DNA of 9,996 nucleotides from Opitutaceae bacterium (GCA_031254955.1 JAIRTK010000187.1:1-9996); one strand, 5' to 3'. Counted from the stretch's first letter, positions 1 to 6,400 are shown. Notes: generated by a model from the sequence alone, not told the origin. Numbers and translations: made by a program.

Positions 1-306
1 GACCGCGGACTACCTGTGCGGCCTCCCACACGCGCGCGGTCTGATGCAAGGTCAAGACCTACGCGCAGCGTAACTTCAGTTGATTAATCGCATACCGGCA
101 AATCGTGATTATAAAAAACTCTTAAACAAGGGCTAGCCCCAAGATTTTCGCGGACTTCGCAAACACGTCCCGCGTCGATCCGCGTAACGTCAATAAAGAA
201 GCAAGACAGGCAATGCCGTCTCCTCCCGTCGCCCCTCTCGCGGGCCGCGCGCGCGGGCACTTCGTCCTTGCCCGGCGCACCCGCGCCGCGTTTTGCTTGA
301 CCCTTC
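1..306. other. Non-coding region upstream of the cyclophilin gene
   Basis: I see no convincing gene here. The reading frames through it have low-complexity Arg/Ala/Gly translations and are shadows of GC-rich DNA. Positions 1-7 (GACCGCG) can pair with 35-41 (CGCGGTC), and 68-81 carries a copy of the repeat boundary motif listed separately, so the first ~85 bases are probably the right end of a repeat that begins outside the window. An AT-rich patch at 107-120 (TTATAA then A/T-rich) is the only promoter-like stretch, but no -35 box at a good distance was found. No Shine-Dalgarno sequence precedes the ATG at 307. Confidence 0.5.
68..83 (-). repeat. Boundary motif of the intergenic repeat family (right end)
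   Basis: GCGTAACTTCAGTT at 68-81 is a near copy of the right-end motif seen at 2889-2907 and 2922-2940 (CCGCGTAACCTCAGTTAT). It marks the end of an element whose body lies to the left and mostly outside the window. The preceding GC-rich, self-complementary bases (1-41) fit this reading. Only one end is visible. Confidence 0.5.
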
Positions 307-837
307 ATGAGCACAAACACGCCCAAAGAAAACGCCGTCATCAAGACCTCCTACGGGGAAATGACCATCGCCTTCTGGCCCGAAGTCGCGCCGAAGACCG
401 TTGCCAACTTCAAAAAACTCGCCAACGAAGGCTTCTACGACGGCCTCGCGTTCCATCGCGTCCTCAAGGGATTCATGATCCAAGGCGGCTGCCCCAACAC
501 CAAGGAAGGCGCTTCCGGCATGCCCGGCACCGGCGGCCCCGGCTACCAGCTCAAGGCCGAGTTCAACGCCAGGCCGCACGTGCGCGGCGTCATCTCCATG
601 GCCCGCTCGCAGCATCCCGATTCCGCCGGCAGCCAGTTCTTCATCTGCCACGGCGACGCGCGCTTCCTCGACCGCAAATACACCGCCTTCGGCGAACTCG
701 TGGCCGGCGACGACGTGCTCGAAAGCCTGGCGACTGTCCCCTGCCAGCCCGGCGGCGAACGCAGCACGCCCATCGAACGCCTCGCCATCGAAAGCATCCG
801 CATCGTCCCCGCGGAACAAGGGCCTGCCCTTAACTGA
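307..837 (+). CDS. Cyclophilin-type peptidyl-prolyl cis-trans isomerase
   Basis: This 176-residue single-domain cyclophilin catalyses cis-trans isomerisation of X-Pro peptide bonds (EC 5.2.1.8) and assists protein folding. There is no signal peptide, so it is probably cytosolic. Visible family motifs are FHRV (49-52, with R51 matching the catalytic Arg), FMIQGG (56-61), SAGSQFFI (106-113) and the FLDRKYTAFGEL block (120-131). The Trp of eukaryotic cyclophilin A is Phe at 120 and the following His is Tyr at 125, as is common in bacterial forms. The length is normal for a minimal bacterial cyclophilin. The ATG at 307 fits the start of the domain, although no Shine-Dalgarno sequence is seen. The stop TGA (835-837) falls inside the boundary motif of the repeat that follows, so the last two residues (Leu-Asn) come from the repeat end. 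It is the only + strand gene and has no visible operon partner. Confidence 0.95.
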   Translation: MSTNTPKENAVIKTSYGEMTIAFWPEVAPKTVANFKKLANEGFYDGLAFHRVLKGFMIQGGCPNTKEGASGMPGTGGPGYQLKAEFNARPHVRGVISMARSQHPDSAGSQFFICHGDARFLDRKYTAFGELVAGDDVLESLATVPCQPGGERSTPIERLAIESIRIVPAEQGPALN

Positions 838-1024
838 TGTTGCGCAACTGAAGGCTTGCCCCCGGAGGGGCGGCGTCCCCGTCGCCCGACGAGGCAAAGC
901 CTCGCCCGTTTGCGTGGGGTTTATCGAGATCGAGACACGGCGGGCACGCGTTCCGCGTGTCGGGCGGCGGGACGCCGCCCCTCCTTGCGCAAGCGTGCTT
1001 TTAGCGTCAACGGATTTTATATAA
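831..1024. repeat. Intergenic palindromic repeat, core type A
   Basis: This non-coding element begins with TAACTGATGTTGCGC (831-845) and ends with a degenerate copy of the opposite boundary, GCGTCAAC followed by TTATATAA (1004-1024). Inside, GGAGGGGCGGCGTCCC (864-879) pairs with the complementary arm at 961-984 with only an indel and a mismatch. TTGCGCAA occurs on both flanks (840-847 and 985-992). Smaller hairpins lie between the arms: GAGGC-AAA-GCCTC (891-903) and CACGCG-TTC-CGCGTG (945-959). It follows directly on the cyclophilin stop codon and could form a large RNA structure at the 3' end of that transcript, but there is no U-run to make a classical terminator. Positions 1025-1133, up to the DUF4412 stop, hold only a 10-bp palindrome, TTAATATTAA (1047-1056). 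Confidence 0.7.
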
Positions 1025-1133
1025 GCGTCATTCGGCAATGGGGTTTTTAATATTAAGGCGGGTCATTCGCTTGGCCCGTGGACTTTGTTTTGCCCTTCAT
1101 TCGCTTTTTCCTGCCCAATAAGAACTGCCGGTT

Positions 1134-2003
1134 TTATTTGCCCAGTTTTTTGATTTGGTTCCAGATGCTGCTTTTGGATTTTTCCTTGGCGGCGTCTTGC
1201 GCGGATTCCTTGGCGCTTTCGGCGGCGGCGTCCTTCATGGCGTCCGCCATGCCGCCGAACATGCCGCCCATGTCGAATTTTTTGTAGTCGGCGGGCGGGA
1301 CGAAGAGCGAGTCGGGCTGGCTGCTTTTTTCGATTTTAATCACCTCCATTTGATACATCATTTGCCCGTCGCCTTTCTTTTTATAGGTGGTGACTTTTAG
1401 CGGGAACAGGCCTTTGTCCTCCAGGAATTTTTCCCAGCCTTTCTTTTCCTGCTGTCTGGCATTCGGGCCGGCGCCGGCAAGGCGGAAGGCGCCGAGGCCG
1501 CCGGCGAGCCACATTTCCGTGTATTCGCCGGAGCCGGCGCTGGCGTATTCCTCGACGCGGCGTCCGAGGATGGTGTCGGTGCGGCCGGTGGGCTTGTAGG
1601 CGTCCTCGTCGTGGCCGGAAGCGGCGGCGTTGGCGCGGTTGCCTTTCGACACCATATACATTTTCTGCCGCGGCATGAGGATGATGTTTTCCTCGGTCGC
1701 GGTGTCGGTGATGAGCGTCATGGAGAAGTCTTGCGACTGTTTTTTGCCGGACTTGGCGGCGGTGTCGCCGTCGAGGTCGAGCGCGGCCTGCATTTCGATG
1801 CGCAGTTTCGGCATTTTGATATAGGTGCTGATGACGGCGTTGTTGTTTTGCCTGGATTGCGGGTTGCTGATTTTCATGTCGATGCGCCCCTCGAAGTCGG
1901 AGGCGGCGGACGCCGGGGCCGTGGCAAAACCCAGCGTGATTATAAGCGCGGCGGCGAGCGCCGGCGGCTTGGTGCGGTGTTGGTTGCGTATGTGTGTGCT
2001 CAT
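1134..2003 (-). CDS. Secreted DUF4412 domain protein
   Basis: This 289-residue exported protein has a typical signal peptide: a basic n-region (residues 1-12), a hydrophobic stretch ALAAALIITLGFATAP (15-30) and an Ala-rich cleavage region around ASA-A (31-34). The mature part matches what I know of the DUF4412 family. It begins DFEGRIDMKIS, has a run of beta-strand-like segments (YIKMPKLRIE 61-70; IILMPRQKMYMVSK 97-110), a TILGRRVEEY block (134-143) and the late PDSLFVPPADYKKFDMGGM segment (230-248). These proteins are probably periplasmic, but the function is unknown. The C-terminal ~30 residues are an Ala/Lys/Glu-rich likely helix. The ATG at 2001-2003 is the only Met before the signal peptide; no Shine-Dalgarno sequence is seen. 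It lies 50 bp downstream of the lipoprotein gene on the same strand and is probably cotranscribed with it. Confidence 0.85.
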   Translation of the reverse strand: MSTHIRNQHRTKPPALAAALIITLGFATAPASAASDFEGRIDMKISNPQSRQNNNAVISTYIKMPKLRIEMQAALDLDGDTAAKSGKKQSQDFSMTLITDTATEENIILMPRQKMYMVSKGNRANAAASGHDEDAYKPTGRTDTILGRRVEEYASAGSGEYTEMWLAGGLGAFRLAGAGPNARQQEKKGWEKFLEDKGLFPLKVTTYKKKGDGQMMYQMEVIKIEKSSQPDSLFVPPADYKKFDMGGMFGGMADAMKDAAAESAKESAQDAAKEKSKSSIWNQIKKLGK

Positions 2004-2053
2004 GGTGGAGGAATGCGTTGCGGTGATGGTCGGGATGTTTTCAGCGACGGATT

Positions 2054-2545
2054 TTATTCAATGAATATGAACGCGTTCGTTTTTTTGAATCCGTCATGCC
2101 ATTGCTGCCAGGTCAGCTCGGGGGGATGCTTATCCTGCGTGCGATACCACAGGGCGGCATCGTCCTTGTCGGCTTCTTTCAGCATGTTGTTTTCCAGCAT
2201 GCTCTTGGCCGCGGCCTTGTATGCGAAATCATATTCCGGCGGGAAGAAACAATACGTCCATTTGCTTTTGATCGCGCCGTTTTCGTATTCAACGATCGTG
2301 TATTCACACCCGGCCGGAACATTGTGGTAATAAACCAGCCTGGTGTCCCTGACAGTCTTGCCGAGCGAGGCCATCATGGCCTTGGCGGTGGGGGTGTATT
2401 CCTTGCCGTCGGCGGTTTTGGCCGCGGCATTGGCGGAATCGGGTGATCCGGCGGAGCCGGGTTTGCCGCAGCCGGCGAACATGAGCGCGGCGACGGTGAG
2501 CAGGAGCGTGGGCAGAAGTATGATTGATGGTTTGCGGGTTTTCAT
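2054..2545 (-). CDS. Putative lipoprotein of unknown function
   Basis: This is a 163-residue predicted lipoprotein. Starting at the ATG at 2543-2545 gives MKTRKPSIILLPTLLLTVAA, a textbook basic n-region and hydrophobic core, ending in a lipobox FAGC with the lipidated Cys at residue 26. A Gly/Ser/Ala/Lys linker (27-50) follows, then a small domain of about 110 residues rich in aromatics (YYHNVPAGCEY 71-81; WTYCFFPPEYDF 94-105; LTWQQWHDGFKK 146-157). I do not recognise the family. The frame stays open upstream to 2617, but that extension (SALCELCVQNK...) is a translation of the ACACAGAG-type repeat and would bury the signal peptide, so the internal start is preferred. The two other cysteines (79, 97) could form a disulfide. 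It precedes the DUF4412 gene by 50 bp, which suggests a shared envelope role. Confidence 0.8.
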   Translation of the reverse strand: MKTRKPSIILLPTLLLTVAALMFAGCGKPGSAGSPDSANAAAKTADGKEYTPTAKAMMASLGKTVRDTRLVYYHNVPAGCEYTIVEYENGAIKSKWTYCFFPPEYDFAYKAAAKSMLENNMLKEADKDDAALWYRTQDKHPPELTWQQWHDGFKKTNAFIFIE

Positions 2546-2590
2546 GATGCGGGAAAAAGGGGCGGCTGGTTTATCGGTTGGTTTGTTTTG

Positions 2591-2621
2591 GACACAGAGT
2601 TCACAGAGCGCGGACACAGAG
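2591..2621. repeat. Short ACACAGAG-type tandem repeat
   Basis: Three imperfect 10-bp units occur: GACACAGAGT (2591-2600), TCACAGAGCG (2601-2610) and GGACACAGAG (2612-2621). They lie upstream of the lipoprotein gene. Simple periodic repeats of this kind are scattered between genes in several GC-rich phyla. It is non-coding, and its only effect on annotation is to keep a spurious upstream frame open. Confidence 0.6.
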
Positions 2622-2680
2622 GGCAGGGAGGCCCGTCCGGCTGGATGAGGGGTTTTTTGCGAAGGAGCATTTTATTTTAT

Positions 2681-2907
2681 TAACTGATGTTACGCGGAGG
2701 GTCTTTTTTGGAGTGCGGTGACCTGTCACCGCTTTGGACGGGCCGACCTGTCGGCCCGCCGCGTTTTTCCCTGAGCGGCCCTAGGGCGGCGGGGCGGCGG
2801 GCGGGGCGGCGCGCCAGGGCGCGCCGTCAAAAGCGGCGAGAACTCGCCGCACTCCATAACAAGCCTCGCAGCGCGGCCGGACGGGGGGCCGCGTAACCTC
2901 AGTTATT
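2681..2907. repeat. Intergenic repeat, core type B, with terminal inverted repeats
   Basis: The element is bounded by TAACTGATGTTACGCGG (2681-2697) and CCGCGTAACCTCAGTTATT (2889-2907), which are inverted copies of each other apart from one base. Inside, GGAGTGCGG (2710-2718) is inverted as CCGCACTCC (2847-2855). Three strong hairpins stand out: GCGGTGACCTGTCACCGC (2715-2732), GGGCCGACCTGTCGGCCC (2740-2757) and GCGGCGAGAACTCGCCGC (2833-2850). GGCGCGCC appears twice (2808-2815 and 2818-2825). It encodes no protein; frames across it give only low-complexity translations. At about 227 bp with terminal inverted repeats it looks like a MITE-type or similar non-autonomous element. It shares its ends, but not its core, with the other repeats in the window. 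Confidence 0.8.
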
Positions 2908-2921
2908 TAAAAAGAACTCCT

Positions 2922-2940
2922 CCGCGTAACCTCAGTTATA
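2922..2940 (-). repeat. Solo right-end motif between two repeats
   Basis: CCGCGTAACCTCAGTTATA (2922-2940) repeats the end at 2889-2907 at an offset of exactly 33 bp, with only an AT-rich spacer (TTAAAAAGAACTCCT) between. No separate body lies between the two copies, so this is either a solo or deleted element or the result of nested insertion. Its last bases (TTATA) are shared with the left end of the next repeat. Confidence 0.65.
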
Positions 2941-3156
2941 TGACTGGAGTCACGCGCGGCCTCTGTCGTAGCGCAGACTGGCGGACTGTCGCTTCGCTCG
3001 AAACCGAGCCTGCTTCAGGACGGGCCGAAGGCCCGCCGGCGGGTTTGGAAACCTGCGCTACGACCGAGGCGGCAGGTCGGATTCCGGGCGAAGCGAGAAG
3101 CCTGACAACTTGCGCCACGCAAGCAGCGCGCGACATCAGGCTTGGCGTGGCTTTTA
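2937..3156. repeat. Intergenic repeat, core type C
   Basis: The left end reads TATATGACTGGAGTCACGCG (2937-2956). The right end is a degenerate GCGTGGCTTTTAG (3145-3157) that overlaps the sialidase stop codon. TCGTAGCGCAG (2966-2976) is inverted as CTGCGCTACGA (3053-3063). TCGCTTCGCTCG (2989-3000) is partly inverted at 3086-3096. The same core words occur in the tandem pair at 6421-6727, so this is a third, diverged copy. Together with 2681-2907 it fills the 608 bp between the sialidase stop and the lipoprotein start. No gene was found there. Confidence 0.7.
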
Positions 3157-6081
3157 GTGCGCCTCCTTTCCATCAAGCGGAATGTTGTCGGTGCGGAACG
3201 GCGCGGCGGGCAGGCCGTCGCGGTTGCGGAGGGTGGCCTTGCCGGCGAGGCTCCAGCCGTAGCGGATGTAGGCGGGGCGCGGAATGTCCGGCGAAGTCAC
3301 GAGCACGGAGTCGCCGCGAATTTCGGCGGCGGCGGGCCTGAAGCGTCCGTCGCGCCCGGCGAGTTCAAAGCCGCCGACGGCGGCGCCGGCGGCGGACTGG
3401 AGACCGCCGGGACAGTTTATAAAATCAACGCGGAAGCCGGCGCCCTCCGGGCGCGGCGCTCCGGCGGGCGCGGGGCCGGCGGCGGCGAGGTCGTGGTTGT
3501 ATGAATTTTTCAGGGCGAGGCGAGCGAGGCGAGCGGCGACGGCGGCGCGGCTGTTTTTGGGCGGGCCGAGGTCAATCGTGACGGCCTGCCCGGTGGCCGG
3601 CAGCGCCAGCGCGCGGGCTTGCGACTCGCGGAAATAGGCGCGGCGCAGCGCGAAGCCGCCCTCGCCGGCGGGGCTGCCGTGCTGCTCCCAATACACGGGC
3701 AAATCGTCGCGCCCAAACGCGCGCCGCCAGCCGGTGATGAGCGCGGAGCCATACGCGGCCTGATAGGCGGCGGGGATGTCGCGGCGCGGCGCGTCGCTCT
3801 CGCCGAGGCTTAATATAACGCCGGCCAGCGCGCCTGGCGCGAGCGGGTGAATCATGCCGTTGTAGACGCCGTTCAACGCGGTGTTTTGCCCCGGCCCGGA
3901 CGGACGGCGCGGACGCGGTTTGTCAAACGCTTCCCCCTTGGCCGCGGCCTTCGCCTGCGCGGCCTTCCACGCGTTCATATCTGCGGTGAATTTCGCCAGC
4001 GCCGCCGGGTGGTCGCGCAGGGTTTTTTGCCAGCGCCCGTGCAGCAGCGCGAACGGCGGGCCGAGGCTCGCGTCGCTGGATTCGGGACTCAGCCACGCCT
4101 CGACCACGGCGAGTTTCCACGAGCACTGTATCATGCCGACCGGCACGTCGAGCCGCCGGTATAATTCGTTTGCGAAAAACCAGCCCAGCGCGCCGAAGGC
4201 GGGCGTGTTTTCCGGGCCGGCGGGCAGCCATTTGCCGCCCGCGGTCGTGTCCGGCTTGTCCTTCGATTTCCGCTCGATTCTTATTTCCCGGATGACGGGA
4301 TTTTTGGGGAAAACGGCGTCGGCGTCGGCGGTGTTCGCGGCATCGCGCACGGGCAAGTCCATGCTGGCCTGCCCGGCGGCCAGCCAGACCTCGCCGACGA
4401 GCACGTCGCGCGCGGCCAGCGAGTCGGTTTCGCCGGTGATGAGTAAATCCGCGCCTTGTTTATTGGCCGCGAGCGGCGCCAGCGTCACCTGCCAGCGCCC
4501 GCCGGCGTCGGCCTTGGCGGAGACTTTCTGGCCGGCGAACGAAACCGTGACGCTCTCGCCCGCCGCCGCCCGTCCCCAAACCGGAACAGGCCTGCCGCGC
4601 TGGAGCACGGCGTGATCGCGAAACAACGGCGCCAGCTCCAGCCCGGCGCGGATGGCGGCGGCGGGGGCCGTCATGCCCTTCTCCTTCAAAAACGCCAGAT
4701 CGAAGCATGCAAAGGTGAGTTTTTCGGAATAGATTTCCCTCCCGTTTTCATACAAGAGCAGCACCTTGCCGTCGCGCGTCATCGCGAGGTCGGAATACCC
4801 GGAGAAGCCGGGCGCGATGAGGCAGGATTCGTCCCACGTGTCGCCGTCGTCATGGCTCAGGCGCACGGTGAGGCGGGCGCGGGAGCCGATGACGGTCCGG
4901 CCTTTTTCGGGGGTGATTTTGCCTTGGTCGAGATTGGAGAACACCACGCGCCGGTCCTCCGGCCCGAAGACTTCCGAGCACGCCAGCAGGCTGCCTTGGT
5001 TGACGGGATCGGGCAGGCTCTCCTCGATTTTCGGCTCGCTCCACGTGAGGCCGCCGTCGCCGCTCAGGCTGGTGGCGCGGAAATAGCCGTCGTGCCAGCG
5101 CATGTTGAGCATGAGCTTGCCGTCGGTGCGCTCGATCACGGTGCTCTCGCTCAATTCGCCGATGGTGTGCGGCACGATGCCGCCGGGCTTCCATGTCCGC
5201 CCGTGATCGTCGCTGTAGATAACGCCCGTCCGCCGCTTCACGCCGTCCTGCGGCGCCCCGGCGGGCTTCAGCGGCACGACCAGCCGCCCGGAGCGCATTT
5301 GCAGGCCGTGCCCCGGTCCGGTCAGCATGTGGACCCATTTGAAGCCGATGCGCCTGCATTGCTCATTCACCACGTCCGTGATCTCGCGCGGCGCGGTGAA
5401 CGACAGGCCATCGTCCGCGCTTTTTATATAAAACAGTTTTTTGCCGTCCTCGCACAGGAGCAGGTGCACCTCGCCGGTTTGACGATCCACGATGGGCACG
5501 GGATTGCCGATGGTTATCCTGCCTTCATCCACTCCATGCACGCGCAGAACCGGCCCCCACGTGCGCCCGCCGTCCGTGCTCCGGCGCAGCAGGGTGTCAA
5601 TCGCGCCGTTGTCGCTGGCGCTGTCCCGGCGGCCCTCGCAAAAGGCGAGAATCGTGCCCCTGGCCGTGACCGCCATCGCGGGAATCCGGTAGGTGTGATA
5701 CGCGCCCCGTCCGCCAATAAACAAATCCCGCCCCCAAAAAACCGGCGCGTCCGCCGCCGCCGCGCTGCTCGCGGAAAGGACAAACCCCAAAAGCCCAAGA
5801 CCCAAAGCCCAAAAACAGGACGGCGCGCCCTGCCGGCGTGGCGCGAGCCTCCGGCCCGCCCCGGCGGAGTCGCCGGATTGAGCGGCATGGGCGGCTCGCG
5901 CGCGGGATGGGGAATTTTGCGGCGCGGGGCGCCGTCCACGGGCGGGTCGCCCGTGCCACTCAATCCGGCGGCTCCCGGCGTGGCAGGTAAAACTTCGCGC
6001 CCGGTCTGCCGGGGCGCACAATGCGCCAGGCAATCGCGACGCTTCGGCAGACCAGAAATGTTTTTTATTCATCGTCCTCAT
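3154..6081 (-). CDS. Sialidase (GH33) fused to a degenerate sialate O-acetylesterase-like domain
   Basis: This 975-residue secreted protein should release terminal sialic acids from glycans (exo-alpha-sialidase, EC 3.2.1.18). Residues 112-470 form a GH33 propeller. Visible features are YRIP (131-134; R132 of the Arg triad), GRRDSASDNGAID with the likely acid/base D157, E312 in SEST, R328 (LNMR), a probable third Arg at 401, and Y429 in GYSDL as nucleophile. Asp boxes are STDGGRTW (168-175), SADDGLSF (221-228), SDDHGRTW (290-297), SGDGGLTW (340-347) and SHDDGDTW (409-416). Residues 480-860 resemble sialate O-acetylesterases (LFRDHAVLQRGRPVPVWG; VLVGEVWLAAGQ) but lack the catalytic blocks. The hydrophobic signal segment sits unusually late (residues 88-110), behind about 80 Arg/Ala/Pro-rich residues encoded by a palindromic repeat. 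The start may be M1, or M4 at 6072, which has GAGG just upstream. The ATG at 6081 overlaps the stop of the preceding remnant as ATGA. The TAA stop abuts a repeat end. Confidence 0.9.
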   Translation of the reverse strand: MRTMNKKHFWSAEASRLPGALCAPADRARSFTCHAGSRRIEWHGRPARGRRPAPQNSPSRARAAHAAQSGDSAGAGRRLAPRRQGAPSCFWALGLGLLGFVLSASSAAAADAPVFWGRDLFIGGRGAYHTYRIPAMAVTARGTILAFCEGRRDSASDNGAIDTLLRRSTDGGRTWGPVLRVHGVDEGRITIGNPVPIVDRQTGEVHLLLCEDGKKLFYIKSADDGLSFTAPREITDVVNEQCRRIGFKWVHMLTGPGHGLQMRSGRLVVPLKPAGAPQDGVKRRTGVIYSDDHGRTWKPGGIVPHTIGELSESTVIERTDGKLMLNMRWHDGYFRATSLSGDGGLTWSEPKIEESLPDPVNQGSLLACSEVFGPEDRRVVFSNLDQGKITPEKGRTVIGSRARLTVRLSHDDGDTWDESCLIAPGFSGYSDLAMTRDGKVLLLYENGREIYSEKLTFACFDLAFLKEKGMTAPAAAIRAGLELAPLFRDHAVLQRGRPVPVWGRAAAGESVTVSFAGQKVSAKADAGGRWQVTLAPLAANKQGADLLITGETDSLAARDVLVGEVWLAAGQASMDLPVRDAANTADADAVFPKNPVIREIRIERKSKDKPDTTAGGKWLPAGPENTPAFGALGWFFANELYRRLDVPVGMIQCSWKLAVVEAWLSPESSDASLGPPFALLHGRWQKTLRDHPAALAKFTADMNAWKAAQAKAAAKGEAFDKPRPRRPSGPGQNTALNGVYNGMIHPLAPGALAGVILSLGESDAPRRDIPAAYQAAYGSALITGWRRAFGRDDLPVYWEQHGSPAGEGGFALRRAYFRESQARALALPATGQAVTIDLGPPKNSRAAVAARLARLALKNSYNHDLAAAGPAPAGAPRPEGAGFRVDFINCPGGLQSAAGAAVGGFELAGRDGRFRPAAAEIRGDSVLVTSPDIPRPAYIRYGWSLAGKATLRNRDGLPAAPFRTDNIPLDGKEAH
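5855..5985. repeat. Palindromic repeat inside the 5' part of the sialidase gene
   Basis: The arm at 5871-5893 (CGCCGGATTGAG and onward) is inverted at 5948-5970, matching at 21 of 23 positions, and weaker complementarity extends outward to about 5855 and 5985. A hairpin, CACGGGCG-GGT-CGCCCGTG, lies at 5937-5955, and another, GGCGCA-CAA-TGCGCC, at 6013-6027. The whole inserted segment is probably about 5812-6054. It is translated in frame as part of the sialidase N-terminus (residues 11-90), with a composition unlike the enzyme that follows. It is a different repeat type from the intergenic elements, with no TAACTGA-type ends seen. Confidence 0.7.
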
Positions 6082-6341
6082 TTCCCTTGTTTGTTTTCGT
6101 CCCTTGTTTTTCCGGGTTTATATAATCTGACCAGCACGACCCCGTGCCGGGGAACCCCGGCGGAAAACCCGTCCTCGAACAAGCCGAGGTCCCGCTGCCG
6201 CCATAAATCGCGCACCACGCGCGCGCCGGGGAGACCGGCGACCAGCGCGGACGCGGCGGCGATGGCGGACACGGCGAAGGCAGAGGCGGCGGCGAAGGCG
6301 GCGAAGGCGGCGGCCAGAACATGCTTTGCGAAATCATTCAT
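6078..6341 (-). pseudogene. Remnant of a GH27 alpha-galactosidase (signal peptide plus C-terminal tail)
   Basis: This 87-residue open frame has a hydrophobic, Ala-rich N-terminus (residues 5-35) like a signal peptide. It is followed by RVVRDLWRQRDLGLFEDGF and VPRHGVVLVRLYKP (41-76), which resemble the extreme C-terminal beta-sandwich of GH27 alpha-galactosidases (typical pattern: VRDLWxxKDLG...F...VPxHGVVLVRL). Normal enzymes have about 400-600 residues, so the whole (beta/alpha)8 catalytic domain is absent. The simplest reading is an internal deletion that left both ends in frame. A 9-bp GC-rich repeat (GGCGGCGAA, 6287-6312) lies within the signal region. The stop overlaps the sialidase ATG as ATGA, suggesting the two genes were once translationally coupled. 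The frame is intact, so a short exported product is possible, but no enzyme activity is expected. The family match is from memory of the motif, not from a search. Confidence 0.6.
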
Positions 6342-6370
6342 GAGAACTTTAAAAATACGTTTTTAACCGC

Positions 6371-6400
6371 GAAGGGGCGCGAAGGGGCGCGAAGGGACGA
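6371..6400. repeat. 10-bp tandem repeat, three units
   Basis: GAAGGGGCGC occurs at 6371-6380 and 6381-6390, with a diverged third unit GAAGGGACGA at 6391-6400, preceded by TTTTAACCGC. This is the familiar AACCGC(GAAGG...) style of periodic intergenic repeat. It lies between the alpha-galactosidase remnant and the tandem repeats. Confidence 0.8.

Noticed and set aside
1..60. tRNA or small structured RNA at the left edge
   Set aside because: Only one 7-bp pairing (1-7 with 35-41) is seen; there is no cloverleaf, T-loop or anticodon arm. It fits the end of a repeat better.
190..1038. A 282-residue - strand frame across the cyclophilin gene
   Set aside because: It is antisense to a clear cyclophilin and continues into the palindromic repeat; the Ala/Gly/Val/Glu-rich translation is typical of a shadow frame.
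1059..1078. Hairpin CGGGTCA / TGGCCCG downstream of the DUF4412 gene as a terminator
   Set aside because: The stem is short with one mismatch, and the bases after it on the - strand are not a T-run, so an intrinsic terminator is not supported.
2546..2617. Longer start for the lipoprotein, at 2617
   Set aside because: The extra 24 residues translate the ACACAGAG repeat and would place the lipoprotein signal peptide internally; the ATG at 2545 gives a proper signal and lipobox.
2681..3156. CRISPR array
   Set aside because: The repeated units are inverted and irregularly spaced, with internal hairpin cores; there are no uniform short direct repeats with unique spacers and no cas genes.
4456..6366. 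A 636-residue open frame on the + strand, antisense to the sialidase
   Set aside because: It mirrors the sialidase codon by codon, has an Arg/Ala/Pro/His-rich composition without domain structure, and is explained by high GC at third positions of the real gene.
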